Source: Oegoconia quadripuncta
Taxonomy: Eukaryota > Arthropoda > Insecta > Lepidoptera > Autostichidae
DNA: 64,000 nt
Direction: 5' to 3'
NCBI GenBank assembly: GCA_949316235.1
Contig: OX438758.1
Span: 2,453,772 to 2,517,771, forward strand
Positions 1 to 10,254 of the stretch are shown in pieces. How positions within the stretch are numbered: the stretch's first letter is position 1; each line of letters opens with the position of its first letter. Both the position numbers and the translations under genes were made by a program. The notes beneath the pieces are model-generated. The model made no database searches. It saw only the letters and a list, made by a program, of their open reading frames with translations, and had not been told where the DNA came from.

Positions 1-129
1 TGTTTATATTTCATTTATTTTTTATTATTTATATTTTATTCCATCGAATATTTTAGAAGAATTGTAATATAAAATTTTTATGTGTATAGAATATGGTGCT
101 GATTCTGAGTTGTTCAAAAAATTCTAACT

Positions 130-812
130 TAGGTACTTTAGCTATTTCCACAGCTTGATGTCATATGGCATATTGTTGTGGGGAAACGCTGCTGACATAT
201 ATATCATTTTTGATCTGCAGAAGCGTGCTATTCGTGCCATTTATAAATTAGGACCTAGAGTATCTCTTAGAGATAAGTTTAAGGAAATTAATATCTTAAC
301 AATGGCATCTCAATACATTTTTGGGAATTTGTTATATGCCAATAAAAATATAACCTTATTCGCTAAAAATAGTGATAGGCACAATGTTAATACAAGGAAT
401 AAGAACCAGTTATCTGTTTATGTTAGCCGACTTCACAAAGTCAGTAAATTCTTCAAAGGGCAATGTATACGCTTTTATAATAAGGTTGAAAGTATTAAGG
501 ACTTTCAAAATTTGCCGTTAAAGTAATCATAAAACAGAAATTATTAGCAAAAGGCCATTATAAAATCACTGACTATTTGAATGATAAGCAAGCTTGGACA
601 TAGCTGTCTTATTATTCATATAATTATCAAATCACAAATTGTAACCCATAATCTGTTTAAAAGAGCAACCCTAGAGTTTCATGTTCGTTCTTCTCTGCGA
701 GTCAGCCTTGTGAATGAGCAGTAAATTTAAATGTAATATTAATATTAATAGTGACGTTTTCAAGTGATCATTTTATCCTATGAAATAAAATATTTTGATT
801 TGATTTGAAATT
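130..812 (+). mobile_element. LINE-J copy (jockey-like), 5'-truncated
   Basis: This is a 5'-truncated non-LTR retrotransposon copy. It carries the last part of the reverse transcriptase ORF, a short 3' UTR (the part encoding AACCCTAGAGTTTC is shared with the other copies) and a tail of TTTGATTTGATTTG type ending near 812. Related copies lie at 9264-9875, 18841-19600, 23585-23840, 24846-25322, 33484-34020 and 48850-50190. The family resembles the 'mobile element jockey' LINEs common in Lepidoptera; the clade assignment is from memory. Confidence 0.8.
155..603 (+). pseudogene. Reverse transcriptase C-terminal fragment, frameshifted
   Basis: The reading frame 155-526 gives 123 residues with the family signatures YGILLWGNAADI, QKRAIRAIY, VNTRNKN and CIRFYNKV. 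It stops at 524-526. The rest of the C-terminus continues in another frame from 529 to 603, reading IKQKLLAKGHYKITDYLNDK and ending AWT-stop. A frameshift near 526 therefore separates the two parts. In a full element this region follows the reverse transcriptase core and drives target-primed insertion of its RNA. No endonuclease or catalytic YADD box is present, so the copy is dead. Confidence 0.8.
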
Positions 813-842
813 GAAATCTAAATGTGATTACAATTATTTCCA

Positions 843-882
843 TTATTAGAAGCCCATATTGTCCCACTGCTGGGCAAATGAT
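843..882 (-). repeat. RTE-type LINE tail scrap
   Basis: The plus strand reads GTCCCACTGCTGGGCAAA, the reverse of the conserved AQQWD C-terminal codons found at the end of RTE-type LINE ORFs. The same signature is seen at 33650-33670 and 51430-51445. Only about 40 bases are recognisable. Confidence 0.45.
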
Positions 883-885
883 AAT

Positions 886-1606
886 TATCTTTTAAAACTA
901 ATTCCGTAAAAGTGTTTTCCTTGTTTAAAAATTTTCTTTTTAAATAATTTGGTAAGTATGAAGCATTATTATAGCAGTTTAATATTAGATAAAAAACCTT
1001 ATTGATTACTTATTGGTTAGGTATTTGTAGCTAAAATAGTATTTGAATTTTTTTGTTAATTATATTTAATTTAACAATTTTAATTATGTAATTCGTTTAA
1101 TGAATAGAGGATATTTTACGTTGTAATGAACAATATTTGTATATGATATTGGTACCAGCATGGTTTAACGTCAGCAATAGGAAGGCGATTATCTTAAAAT
1201 AATATTGTTAATTTAAAATTCAAATACACTTTTAATTTAAGACACATTAAAAATGTAAATGTATACACTACATATTAATCCCGAAAAAGATGTATAACAA
1301 AATAATGTAATTTTGGTTTTTTAGAGAGTTCATAAGTTTCTTACGTTTCAGTAAAAATTGCAGCATTATCATTATAAATTGTAAAAATACGTTCAGACTT
1401 TGTTTTCCGTTTTGTAAATAAAAAAATATACGGCAAAAGCCAAGTCACTTCACATATCTCATAGATTTCAACATATCCTTTTCAGTCAAAACAATACCAT
1501 AGTTAACCTGAAAAGTTATTATAATGTACACTCAGACTTACAATATTTTACGAAACGCAATCGTTAAACGGTTTTCATTAAAAGACTTTAAATTTGAAAC
1601 TTGCTT
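886..1606. other. AT-rich stretch without recognised gene
   Basis: No convincing ORF or repeat was recognised. If the minus-strand promoter at 1686-1730 is real, this would be the start of its first intron. Confidence 0.4.
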
Positions 1607-1613
1607 CACTTAC

Positions 1614-1692
1614 CTGACGTCGTCGAAGTTTAGGGCTGGAATACACGGCTGTCAACTCGCACAGTGCACCGTGCGACCGCTTGCGACGCACT
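1614..1692 (-). other. Candidate non-coding first exon with splice donor
   Basis: Downstream of the TATA/initiator pair the minus strand runs about 79 bases without an ATG and reaches GACGTCAG followed by GTAAGTGAAG, a strong 5' splice site with the GT at 1613-1612. This fits a 5' UTR exon of a gene whose coding exons lie to the left, mostly outside the window. The LINE at 130-812 would then sit in its first intron, in antisense. No gene identity can be given. Confidence 0.4.
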
Positions 1693-1730
1693 GTGTCGCC
1701 ACGTCTGCGGCCCGCCTTTTATAAGCGCCG
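1686..1730 (-). promoter_or_regulatory. Candidate TATA/initiator core promoter
   Basis: On the minus strand a TATAAAA box occupies 1723-1717 inside a GC-rich block (CGCTTATAAAAGGCGGGCC). An initiator-like CAGT occupies 1693-1690 with the putative +1 A at 1692. The first T of the TATA box is therefore 31 bases upstream of +1, the canonical insect spacing. The block is far more GC-rich than its surroundings and is not seen elsewhere in the window. It would drive transcription leftward. No transcript evidence is available. Confidence 0.5.
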
Positions 1731-2325
1731 CCCAGTTGGGCGGGCGGATCTACCTATTCTTTTCCACTTATTCCCAAGGGGTTTAAGGATTTTTTTAAGT
1801 TTAAAAGGCTATTTCATCCAATTTAATTTCTTCATAGGTTTTCAATATGGCGATAAGAAAACACTTTACTGCTTTAAGGATCAGAATTTCTAGAATGAGT
1901 TGGCACTGCTACGACAAATCGTAAGTGAATTAAAAAAAAAGAGATTAGCAAGAAACTTTATGTAGTCAAAGTATATAACCAATTATATACTATTTGGGCC
2001 TATCTCAGGATAATAACATTAGACTTTTGTAAGGTAACACTCTTTGGGTAATCTCTTAAAAGATATATATTAATCAAAATAAGTTAATAATTAGCGAAAA
2101 TAGCCATTTAGGGTACCGGAAGTAACATTGAAATCTACGTAGGTACATACTTACATAAATACGTACACTCTAACAACATTACCCTCTTATTCCGGCCTGT
2201 CGGGTAAATACAGAAATTATCGCATAATGTTTTACATGTGGGATATTACAGTTTGTACTATACCATGTACCAGTCGCTCTGGTAAACCATAAATGTAAGG
2301 TAAGGTATGGTAAACCACATTTCAT
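1731..2325. other. No recognised feature
   Basis: The stretch is AT-rich. The only hint is TTACCCTCTTATTC at 2179-2192, which matches one end of the MITE at 41082-41247, with no partner end seen. Confidence 0.35.
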
Positions 2326-2329
2326 TCAA

Positions 2330-2520
2330 TCAATCAAGTACACTATAATGCACAAAATTCTACAATACACTTCTTAAATATAGCTTCAAAAAAAATAATA
2401 ATTGTACAACCAGGCGGTCTTATCGCTATTAAGCGATTTCAACCAGACAACCTTTGGGTAGAGAAAAAAGTAGAACGGGATAAAAGCAAGTAGGTTTGTG
2501 CACCAATGATTTAAAAAAAT
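2330..2520 (-). repeat. LINE-T 3' UTR fragment, diverged
   Basis: Matches the better copies at 8595-8790 and 37196-37365 through GGCGGTCTTATCGCTATTAA and CCAGACAACC. On the minus strand this is the 3' UTR of a LINE that ends in an AATAAAG-like signal and TATTG repeats. No coding part is present. Confidence 0.55.
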
Positions 2521-2859
2521 ATATAAAATATAATAGATACCAAACAATAGATATAAACATACATACGTTAGATATGAACATCAACTTACATACAATGATA
2601 GTGTAAAATATACCTACATATGTAGTAATAGATTATTATAAATACATATACAATATATGTGACACGAAACAAAGAAAATAATGGATACGATAATTATCAA
2701 ATCTCGGAACCACGAATATGGCAACAGTCAAGATACTAGAAAATGTGCCTTGACTTGTGCTCTAAAAGTAAATGATGATTGTGCACGACGTATAGACTCA
2801 GGAATGGCATTTTTGACCTTAAAACCCTTTAAGTCAAAAATGTCGTTCGTAATGCATAG

Positions 2860-3045
2860 CTATGAGACACACTCATCAACTCCCTTGATTAGAATGCTTA
2901 ACATTCATGTCTGTGACAATATTAACTACCCATGGGAAATGGCGTGATAGTGACATCTTCTGCAAAACAATGTTCTCGTCGATACAAAATCTTCGTTTCA
3001 ATAAATTTAAGGATATTGCTAAGGATAATGGTGAATTTGGATCCG
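2860..3045 (+). pseudogene. Possible LINE reverse transcriptase scrap
   Basis: Two overlapping frames hold SSTPLIRMLNIHVCDNINY and then SSIQNLRFNKFKDIA. The second resembles the DIQNLPFNKFKDT motif near the C-terminus of LINE-J, and the first resembles the preceding tail of related LINE ORFs. The match is short and needs a frame change, so this is a weak call. Confidence 0.35.
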
Positions 3046-3216
3046 CTTTAAATAATAGTTTGCGTTGTCATTCATATTCCGAAATATGTTAACTTTAATT
3101 TATACATTTAACATGAAGCATTATGAAGAATACAACCTGAAGAACCTCAATCCTAAAATGATTTTAAGTAAAGGGGATAAAATGAATGGATAACTGTTTA
3201 TAAGCTATAATTTATA

Positions 3217-3412
3217 ATGCGGACTGCTAAGGTATGGAACTCACTGCCCGCGTCAGTTTTTCCCGACACTTACAACCTTGGGATCTTCAAGTCTAGAGTG
3301 AATAGGCATTTACTGGGTGCGCGTGATACATCTTCGGCTACATCGTCACTTTGCATCAGGTGAGATTGTAGCCAAACGCGAAACCAGTTTCTAATAAAAA
3401 AAAATAAAAAAA
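3217..3412 (+). mobile_element. LINE 3' end of a second family
   Basis: A 48-codon ORF at 3217-3363 contains the LINE C-terminal hallmark RTAKVWNSLPASVFPDTYN and then LGIFKSRVNRHLLG. It is followed by GGTGAGATTGTAGCCAAACG and an A-rich tail. This is the 5'-truncated end of a non-LTR element different from LINE-J. A second scrap of the same tail lies at 3915-3972. Confidence 0.7.
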
Positions 3413-3418
3413 AAATAC

Positions 3419-3682
3419 GATGACCTGTTTGGTGTAGTGGTTAGCAACTCTGACCACTATACCAAAAGGTTGCGGGTTCGAATCCCGCTGGGGGCATATG
3501 TTTGTGTGATGAATACGGACATTTGTACCCGAGTTATGGATGTTTTCATTTATAATAAGTATTTATTTACAAAAAAAAATATATGTAGTATATCGACCAT
3601 CTGGTATCCACAATACAAGCCTATAGTTGCTTAGTGTGGAACTTGATGGCGCGTGTGTATGTCTAAGTATATTTTTTTTTAT
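3419..3682 (+). mobile_element. SINE-B, near full length
   Basis: The tRNA-like head has an A box in CTGTTTGGTGTAGTGGTTAG and a B box GGTTCGAATCC. The body includes ATGAATACGGACATTTGTA and the 3' part CCATCTGGTATCCACAATA, ending in an A/T-rich tail. It is a pol III-derived non-autonomous retroposon. Confidence 0.85.
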
Positions 3683-3914
3683 TCTATAGCTTTTTTTAAT
3701 AAAAGTATTGCATTTACAAAAGCAGGGAATAACCAATAAAATAATAGTAAGTTATTGCCGCCTCTTAGCTAAAAACATCGCCATTGCTGTAACAAAACGC
3801 AAAAGGATCAGGATTACAGAGTACTTTATACATAGGGTTACCACAAATTAAAAAAAATGTCCCGAGAAAACAATTATTTATCCAAATAAATCAAACTAAC
3901 TTGTCTTCAAAGCT

Positions 3915-3972
3915 AAATAAGGTGAGATTGTGGTCAAACGCGTATCCAGTTAATTTTAATAAAAAAAAACAT
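3915..3972 (+). repeat. LINE tail scrap
   Basis: GGTGAGATTGTGGTCAAACG followed by an A-rich run repeats the tail of the element ending at 3412. It is a very short 5'-truncated insertion. Confidence 0.5.
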
Positions 3973-4093
3973 CTAAATTCGAGCCAATTTCCATCAAATA
4001 TGGCTAAGAATCTATCCCTGGGTTTTTATCTTAAATATAAAAAAATATTAGACAACCCTCTTTAGCTACCTGCGCCAGCGCATTATAAGTTTA

Positions 4094-4176
4094 ATTGGTG
4101 GTAGGGCATTTTAAATGTCCGCCTGGCTAGCTACCACCATCTTATCTAAATCTGCCGCCATGCAGCAATGCCTATG
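4094..4176 (+). mobile_element. SINE-A internal fragment
   Basis: Contains TTGGTGGTAGGGCATTTTAA and GCTAGCTACCACCATCTTAT from the middle of SINE-A. Both ends are missing. An opposite-strand copy begins 60 bases further on. Confidence 0.75.
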
Positions 4177-4236
4177 CCAATGCCCAGAACGCTAGCGGCT
4201 TTGCCTCGTTGTATGGCTAAACTTTTATTAATTTTG

Positions 4237-4487
4237 CAGAACGGCTTGAGACTTGACCTCAATCACACCTGATGTTAATTGAAGATGAGATCGAAGGTGG
4301 AAGCGTGCTGACCCGGAAACCCCAACACATTTGGGGGCTGGCTATCTTATCTCTGACAACCGGAACACAACAATGCTATTAGCATGGCTGTATGGCGGCA
4401 AACTTAGATGAGACCCTGCTGGGGATCGAACCCGCGACTATCGATTCGTAAACCCTATGTTGTGTACATTGAGCAACGGATGCGGAT
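4237..4487 (-). mobile_element. SINE-A copy with internal deletion
   Basis: Read on the minus strand it has the tRNA-like head and B box (GGTTCGATCCC) near 4420, then the 3' half with CACTTAACATCAGGTGTGA-type sequence. The middle segment around GGTAGGGCATTTTAAATG is deleted. Confidence 0.75.
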
Positions 4488-4559
4488 AAAAGCTAAATAT
4501 CTGCGAAATGGCTTTACCGATTTTCATCAAACATGGGTAAGAAACTCTCGTTGAGTTTT

Positions 4560-4601
4560 TAACATAAACCACACAAAATCTGACACCACTGTACAAAGAC
4601 T

Positions 4602-4634
<33 letters not shown>

Positions 4635-4662
4635 GCAGTCAAATACATCGCATCTGTCGTTT
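4560..4662 (-). repeat. Repeat F fragment with CA microsatellite
   Basis: Read on the minus strand: GACGAAAAACGACAGATG, a (TG)n run at 4606-4632, then TCCAGTCTTTGTACAGTGG. The same blocks recur at 7165-7320, 31855-31925 and 54660-54780 and in the first units of the 14.4-kb satellite. Confidence 0.55.
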
Positions 4663-4712
4663 TTCGTCGGCAGACTTTACTTAACTTCGCTAATCGAGAA
4701 TGAATTAAGATA
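4663..4712 (-). repeat. 5S rRNA-like fragment
   Basis: The minus strand reads TTAGCGAAGTTAAGTAAAGT, which resembles the 5S rRNA internal control region. It directly precedes Repeat F on that strand. Better copies are at 11584-11632, 23868-23950 and 41570-41655. Confidence 0.4.
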
Positions 4713-4744
4713 TACGTATAATATAATAAGAAATTTATTGAATA

Positions 4745-5322
4745 ACCATCGCTTGATGTACTTGGGTACTGTCTTTGAAAGTAATAGTTGGGGGTTCGAC
4801 TCCGGAAGGGGTAAGTATTTGTATGATGAATACGAACATTTATTCACGAGTCATGAATGTTTGCATAAACATTAATATACAGGGTGAATTTGAATTCGTG
4901 TAATTCCCATTAACTGGTGACGTCACTCTTGATTACGAACAACTTTCCCCGAGGAACCATAGTAGAATTCGATCAAAAAATTTTCGATTACCCATATAAA
5001 ATAAACCTTTGTGAAACCAGCTTTAGTATGGCGATCTAACAATTTTAAGCTGGTGACTCCACTCCTGAATACGAACAACTTTCCACTAGGAACCATGGCT
5101 GGATTCAGCCGAAAATCGTTGGATTTCGATATCTAAAGGTAGTCTCGGCATATTTTGTATGGTTAATCGAAATTTTTTTGATCACCCAAAATCCACCACC
5201 ATACATTCACCAGTAAACAGGAATTACGCGAATTAAATTTCACCCTGTAGATATGTTTATCCGTTATATAGTATCAAATGTTCTTTGCCTAGTCTGGGAC
5301 TAGATAATTGGTGGTGCAATGT
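4745..5322 (+). mobile_element. SINE-C split by a MITE
   Basis: A diverged SINE-C head with the B-box region GGGGTTCGACTCCGG near 4790 and ATGAATACGAACATTTATTC leads into the insertion at 4880-5247. The SINE resumes with ATGTTTATCCGTTATATAG and ends at the GGGACTAGATAATTGGTG segment near 5322. Confidence 0.7.
4880..5247. mobile_element. MITE with CAGGGTGAA ends, TA duplication
   Basis: The left end is CAGGGTGAATTTGAATTCG and the right end is the inverse of CAGGGTGAAATTTAATTCG. It is 368 bp and flanked by TA at 4878-4879 and 5248-5249, which points to a mariner/Tc1-type transposase. No ORF is present. It sits inside SINE-C, so it is younger than that SINE copy. Disrupted relatives lie near 30350-30675 and 51690-52385. 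Confidence 0.8.
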
Positions 5323-6236
5323 GGGGAACAAGAAAGAATATAAAAAAAAAGAAGTTATTCTACTCTATTCTATAAAATCCCGACAAATACTCAACTAAGT
5401 TTAGTGTGCCTTCTGTTCACACGAACTATGCACAAAATTCTGTTTTGCTGCGGTGCATGCAAGAATATAATAAATATTTCTTGGAAGTTGATATTTTTAA
5501 TGTTAAATTCACTAAATTTAAGAATTCAGTAGTTGAGGTTGTAAAGAGGTTGGACCTTGCGCGTCCAAATGCATGAGTTTTCGTTTCGTTTTAAAATTGT
5601 TTCCATTCAAAGGTATTTGTTTATTACACTCCATCCACATTCTACACTCTCTCACTCACACATACACACAAATGATGTAAAGCAATGCCTTAGTTTTTAG
5701 CTTATATACTAGCAAAGTTAGCTGAGTACCAGTTAATATTCAAATTGCAAATTAGAAATCTCTATAAATTTGGCTTTAGAAATTTTAAGAAATATTTTTA
5801 AATGTAATTACATGCTGTGTGATTTCTATATAAATAAATAAATTAAAAAAAAATAATAATAATAAAGGTTCTGGAATGCAGGCCGCTTCCAATTGGACGC
5901 TCTGGAAGTCTATGGGGGAAAGCCTATGTGATATGAATCTATCTTAACGATCTTTATAGTATAGGTTTTACATTATTTTACATTAGAAAGAGGTACATAC
6001 ATATAGCTAGTATTTTAAAAGCAGTTGGTGTAATAAAATGACGTAGAAACGTGAAAAGCGTGGGCAGAATCGCCCACGCTATCTGAGCCGCCTTCCTATT
6101 GGCGGACGCAATTCTTAACCAGTGACGAAAGCTGCGGCATAACATAGAGTAGGTAATCAACCAGTAACATAAGTAAAGAAATAAAAATGAATTTCATTAC
6201 GTTTAAAACAAGCTTATTCTCATAATAGTTTTTCAT
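5323..6236. other. Mostly unrecognised AT-rich DNA with a GC hairpin
   Basis: No gene is supported. Around 5495-5560 and 5880-5930 short LINE-like residues may be present, too weak to call. At 6058-6079 GCGTGGGC and GCCCACGC form a perfect 8-bp stem around AGAATC. At 6087-6105 GCCGCC and GGCGG form a weaker second stem. Confidence 0.35.
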
Positions 6237-6530
6237 GTGAAAAGAATGGAACCAATGCTCTCTTCCCGTGGGTGTCGTAAAAGGCGACTAAGGGACTTTC
6301 CCCCAAAAAACATATATACCCGCACGTGTAAACGCCGATGGGCTCACCTGCATCTGTGCTGTTCGGTATATATATCGAAAGATGAAGCCTGGATTTTGTT
6401 TCAAGTACTAACTTTTAATGTTTGGAGCACCTCAACGCTTGTTTGGGATATCTCTGACCACTCTATATTTAAGATAAAGGTCGTGAAGTTATGTCTGTAT
6501 ATGTCAAATAACATTACGTGCAGTAGGGCT
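6237..6530 (+). repeat. Repeat D copy
   Basis: Starts with GTGGGTGTCGTAAAAGGCGA and CTAAGGGACTTTCCCCC and ends with TTGGGATATCTCTGACCACT. The two blocks recur separately at 8500-8575, 8870-8925, 9190-9240, 17312-17370 (minus) and 38325-38390. It is a dispersed lepidopteran repeat whose class I cannot state. The ORF through it is an accident of the repeat. Confidence 0.6.
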
Positions 6531-6539
6531 CCGTAGCAA

Positions 6540-7160
6540 TTTTAAACTACATAATGTTTTAACTTGACTGATGGATGACTTAACAATATTTTAACATTAT
6601 ATTTATATTAAATAATCTAGTAATTCTACAAATCTTTAAGATGTATGTGTATAGTTATTGTTTTACGTTTGACAATCACTTTTATTTTAGAAACCATAAA
6701 TTTACGGAACTGTATGTATGACTTAATATTGTAAAAGTGAACTAAATAAATCTAATCTAATCTAATCATAGTAATTTTGGCAGTTGATTAATTTTATTTT
6801 ATATGAATGACCCAACTACATATCTTAATTTTATGAGGAAGTAAGGCAATGCAAATGGCTAGTATTTTTACTGCCAAATAATATATTTCGTATTCAAAGT
6901 TGTCTTACTAACTCTTTGTGAACTGTGACTCAAGGGCGGTTGATTAGTCTGACTTTTTCCGAAGTGAGGTCAGACTTCATGGAATTGCTTTATGATATTG
7001 TGTTGTAGAAGAGGATGTTGTTGGAAATCGTGTTTTAAACTTCACAAGAGTTATATACCCGAGTAGTAATATAGTGGGTAATAGGGTGTCTAACACACAC
7101 GTGTTATTGAAATAAATTTTGCGAAGTTTATTTTGTCTGAAGTCCTTTATTCTAAGGGGT
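6540..7160. other. No recognised gene
   Basis: AT-rich. A short TCTAA repeat at 6748-6768 following AACTAAATAAA looks like the tail of a LINE insertion whose body I cannot recognise. Confidence 0.35.
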
Positions 7161-7164
7161 GTTA

Positions 7165-7320
7165 TGTGTTTGATAGCTTTGTGTGTGTGTTCAGTCTTTG
7201 TACAACCGTATCTCAGTAATGGGCGTTCTGATTTGAGTGCTATTTTTTTAAATTAGGCGACAGGTTCATAGTCATATTTAATGAAAATTGATAAAGCTTT
7301 TTTGAAAATGCACATACACG
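7165..7320 (+). repeat. Repeat F copy
   Basis: Shows GTGTGTTCAGTCTTTGTACA, TATCTCAGTAATGGGCG and TGATTTGAGTGCTATTTTT. These blocks are shared with 14377-14450, where the same core has been amplified into a satellite. Confidence 0.6.
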
Positions 7321-7499
7321 CAGTACACAAATGCACACACCATTACGCAATACGCATTCTTTCCGTTGTCTCTTTTTTTTATCAATGCTAACTTGTCATT
7401 TTTTAATATCCTAGTTTGTAGTAAACCGTGGGGTGGAGACCTGGTTACCTAAGACACAGGTTTTCAGGCACCAGTGTCCACATAGTATTATAGTCTTTT

Positions 7500-7828
7500 T
7501 TTTTTATGCACAACGGTTTGATACTTGACCTCAATCACACCTGATGTTAAGTGAAGATGAGGTCGAAGGTGGAAGCGTACAGACTCGGAAACCCCAACAC
7601 ATTTGGGGGACTGGCTAACTTATCTCTGACAACCGGAACACAACAATGCTATTGACATTGCTGCTTGGCGGCAGATTTAGATAAGATGGTGGTAGCTAAC
7701 CAGGCGGACATTTAAAATGCCCTACCACCAACCAAACAGAGTACTTAAACATGTACCCCGCTGGGTATCGAACCCGCGACCTCCGAATCGTAAACACAAT
7801 GTTGTTTACATTGAGCCACGGAAGCGAT
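7500..7828 (-). mobile_element. SINE-A, near full length
   Basis: The minus strand starts at the tRNA-like head near 7828 (GTGGCTCAATGTAAACAAC), has B box GGTTCGATACC, the GGTAGGGCATTTTAAATG body and ends in ATGCATAAAAAAAAA-type tail at 7500. Confidence 0.88.
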
Positions 7829-8130
7829 TATAAAGTCCCAATGCTATAATGAGGAGAAAAAAAAATGATTATTATTATTATAATATTAAGATATTTAGTT
7901 TTTGTCACAGTTTTTTTGGTGTACGACGGGTTTACAAAATTTTATTTTTAAATGTATTAAATACTCCCGTTTCTTAAAGATATCCTCAAATAGGCTACTC
8001 AAGCCTTAGTGAACGGTTAAAATAGGTTAAATAGATTCACTCATTATTTATACATAAAGTAGTTGAAACTTTTGATTTACGGGCATCAATAACTGGAATA
8101 GTTTTTCAGCTTGTAATATTCTAGTAAGTT
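7829..8130. other. No recognised feature
   Basis: AT-rich, with a short ATT microsatellite near 7866-7884 and nothing else recognised. Confidence 0.35.
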
Positions 8131-8215
8131 ACACATACAGCGCCTAGCGGGATTCGAACGCGCAGCCGTTGATTTCAAAGACGGGGTCCTACCGACTGCA
8201 CCATAGTCGATAACT
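8130..8215 (-). mobile_element. SINE-C-like tRNA head only
   Basis: Minus-strand head with TATGGTGCAGTCGGTAGGAC and B box GGTTCGAATCC-like sequence GCGTTCGAATCCCGC. The body is missing, and the head is diverged from the other copies. Confidence 0.55.
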
Positions 8216-8499
8216 ATTAACCCCTGCTGCTTGACCGCTCTTAACCTTTAACAAATCACTATTTATCGGTTGTTAGTATACCAAATCGATGTGGAACATT
8301 TAATCCGGAAATAAAACCACATGGTAGCCTATACGGACTCCGACAAGTCCATTTTAACTGTTATGGTCCCATTACATGTTACGACTGCTATGTACAGTCG
8401 GCAACACAATTAAACAATACAAATTGTATAAATGCCAAAGTGTGTCTGTTTGTCTGTCCGTTAGTTATCTTTTCACGATTTGTAGTGTGTGGTTTCGGC

Positions 8500-8575
8500 A
8501 CGTAAAAAGAATTCAGTCTCTTGCCGTGTGTGACGTACAAGGCGACTAAGGGACTTTCGACCAAAAAACAACCTT
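8500..8575 (+). repeat. Repeat D 5' block
   Basis: AAGGCGACTAAGGGACTTTC followed by ACCAAAAAACA matches the first block of Repeat D at 6270-6310. The remainder is absent or displaced to 8870. Confidence 0.5.
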
Positions 8576-8594
8576 TCACCCCTTGTCACGTGTG

Positions 8595-8790
8595 TATTTC
8601 TGTATACAATACAATACAAATACTCATTATTGCACAAAATTATTTAAAATATTTTATAATGATAACAATAGAACACAATTAAGCGGTCTTATCACTAAAA
8701 GCGATCTCTTCCAGACAACCCATAGTTATGGGAAATTTGTAGATAGAAAAACAGGTAGGGTGCATGATACTACAAGCTAAATAAATAATT
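8595..8790 (-). repeat. LINE-T 3' UTR copy
   Basis: On the minus strand the sequence runs through CTGGAAGAGATCGCTTTTAG, AAGACCGC and GTGCAATAATGAGTATTTG into TATTG repeats at 8597-8612. This is the 3' end of a LINE commonly seen in Lepidoptera, with no coding region left. Confidence 0.65.
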
Positions 8791-8869
8791 ATAGATAAGT
8801 ATGCATAAATATAATAAATATTTCGTGCGGTGAATAGTGGAAGTTGTTTCAACCTTTGCACCTAAATGC

Positions 8870-8925
8870 TTTAGTTTGGGATATCTCTGACCACGCCATT
8901 TGGGACGATAGTATTCTATTACTTT
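8870..8925 (+). repeat. Repeat D 3' block
   Basis: TTTGGGATATCTCTGACCAC followed by GCCATTTGGGACGAT. A second copy of the same block lies at 9186-9232 (TATCCCTGACCACCCCATTT). Confidence 0.5.
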
Positions 8926-9015
8926 TGTGAGAGAAAACTTTTTCTATTTCTATTATTGTATATATATATTATAGTTAGATTATTTAATATATTTAGGTTT
9001 ATATTATATGGTATG

Positions 9016-9095
9016 TACAGTCAGCTGTAGAGAAATCCTCCGTACATACAGTCATAATGTGAATAGGGGGTCATATTTTTCTGCAGCTGACTGTA
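9016..9095. mobile_element. Short hairpin MITE with TACAGTCAGCTG ends
   Basis: TACAGTCAGCTG at 9016-9027 and its exact inverse CAGCTGACTGTA at 9084-9095 bound an 80-bp element, with AGAGAAAT and ATTTTTCT extending the pairing imperfectly. No coding capacity. TA-type ends suggest a mariner relative, by inference. Confidence 0.6.
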
Positions 9096-9263
9096 CCTAA
9101 TTACTTATTCAGTATTCTATGCATATAATATTATTGTGTTGAATGCTTGAAGCATTAAACGTTTCATATTTGGAATATTCAAACACTTTTGTTTGGGATA
9201 TCCCTGACCACCCCATTTGGGACAATCATCGTGTAGTTATGTATTGAAATTTAGTAAAGTAGT

Positions 9264-9875
9264 CAAAAAAATCAAAATCAAAATCAAAAAATGCTTTATT
9301 TTGTAGGTGCACAGGGTACACTTAAAATAGTCAGATTTTACATTTTTAAAGCTACTGCTTGTTCAAAAGGCAATTTTCCCCTGAGAAGAACAAGCAAGAA
9401 ACTCGAGAGGTCGCTCTTTTTAAAAAAAGGTTTTTATATTACAAAATTATTATTTTATATTATAATATTTCATTATTAATTGTGAAATAGCCTGGTTATG
9501 CGAACGGGCTGGTTATGTCCATGATTGTTTATCATCTAAATAATCTGATATTTTATAATATGCTTTCTTAATAAGTTTCTGTTTTATAGTATCTTTAAAT
9601 TTATTGAAAGGAAGATTTTGTATATCAACAGGAACTTTATTGAAAAAGCGTATACATAACCCTTTGAATGAATTACTGACTTTGTGGAGGCGACTTATGT
9701 GACCTGCCAGTTTATCTTTATTTCTTGTATTGACATCATGTTTATCACTATTTTTCCTAAATGATGCTATATTTTTTTTGACATATATTAGATTTTCAAA
9801 AATGTACTGTGACGAAAAGGTTAGAATACTATAATCTTTAAATCTATCTCTAAGTGACACTGCAGGTCTCAATAG
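9264..9875 (-). mobile_element. LINE-J copy, 5'-truncated
   Basis: The minus-strand element ends at 9264 in the AATCAAAATCAAAATC tail (read on plus). The 3' UTR with GAGAAGAACAAGCAAGAAAC lies at 9382-9402 and the reverse transcriptase C-terminus upstream of it. LINE similarity ends near 9875. Confidence 0.8.
9513..9875 (-). pseudogene. Reverse transcriptase C-terminal fragment
   Basis: An open frame on the minus strand ends at 9513 with YKISDYLDDKQSWT-stop. It includes VSLRDRFKDYSILT, VNTRNKDKLAGHISRLHKVS and DIQNLPFNKFKDT. The frame happens to stay open to 9995, but residues before RPAVSLRD do not look like reverse transcriptase and belong to flanking DNA. No catalytic core remains. Confidence 0.75.
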
Positions 9876-10254
9876 CGCTGAGATCTGGAGACGGACATAA
9901 GCTACTTTAAGATGAGATGAAATAGGACATGCCACAAAAGACTCAAACACAGGGACACAAAAGTCAAAAGACAAGAGCGGGTGGTAGGTTAACAATTAAA
10001 AAACAATTGTAATGCGACTTTAAAGGGATAGTTGTGTTTTGCTACAGTTCTGAAGCCATGGGAACAGTGATTGCAGGAAAACGTCGAGTGTCTGGGGGTC
10101 CATATTGGCTCACCTAAAGTTCTTTACCCGAAATTGTTCTTCTTAATGTTTTGTAATCCGAATGATCACTCTTCCTAATATTTTTCATCCTAAAGTTTTC
10201 ATTCATACTATTTGTAGTGCTACCGGCGATGTTCATAACACTCATGTTTCCGAA

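Noticed and set aside
3419..3490. tRNA gene
   Set aside because: A and B boxes are present, but the sequence does not close an acceptor stem and continues into a SINE body with many copies. This applies to all SINE heads in the window.
6237..6536. 99-codon plus-strand ORF starting MKRMEPMLSSRGCRKRR
   Set aside because: It is a reading of Repeat D, whose blocks recur non-coding at several other places in the window.
9876..9995. N-terminal extension of the minus-strand reverse transcriptase ORF
   Set aside because: Residues before RPAVSLRD do not match the other LINE-J copies; the frame is open by chance in flanking DNA.
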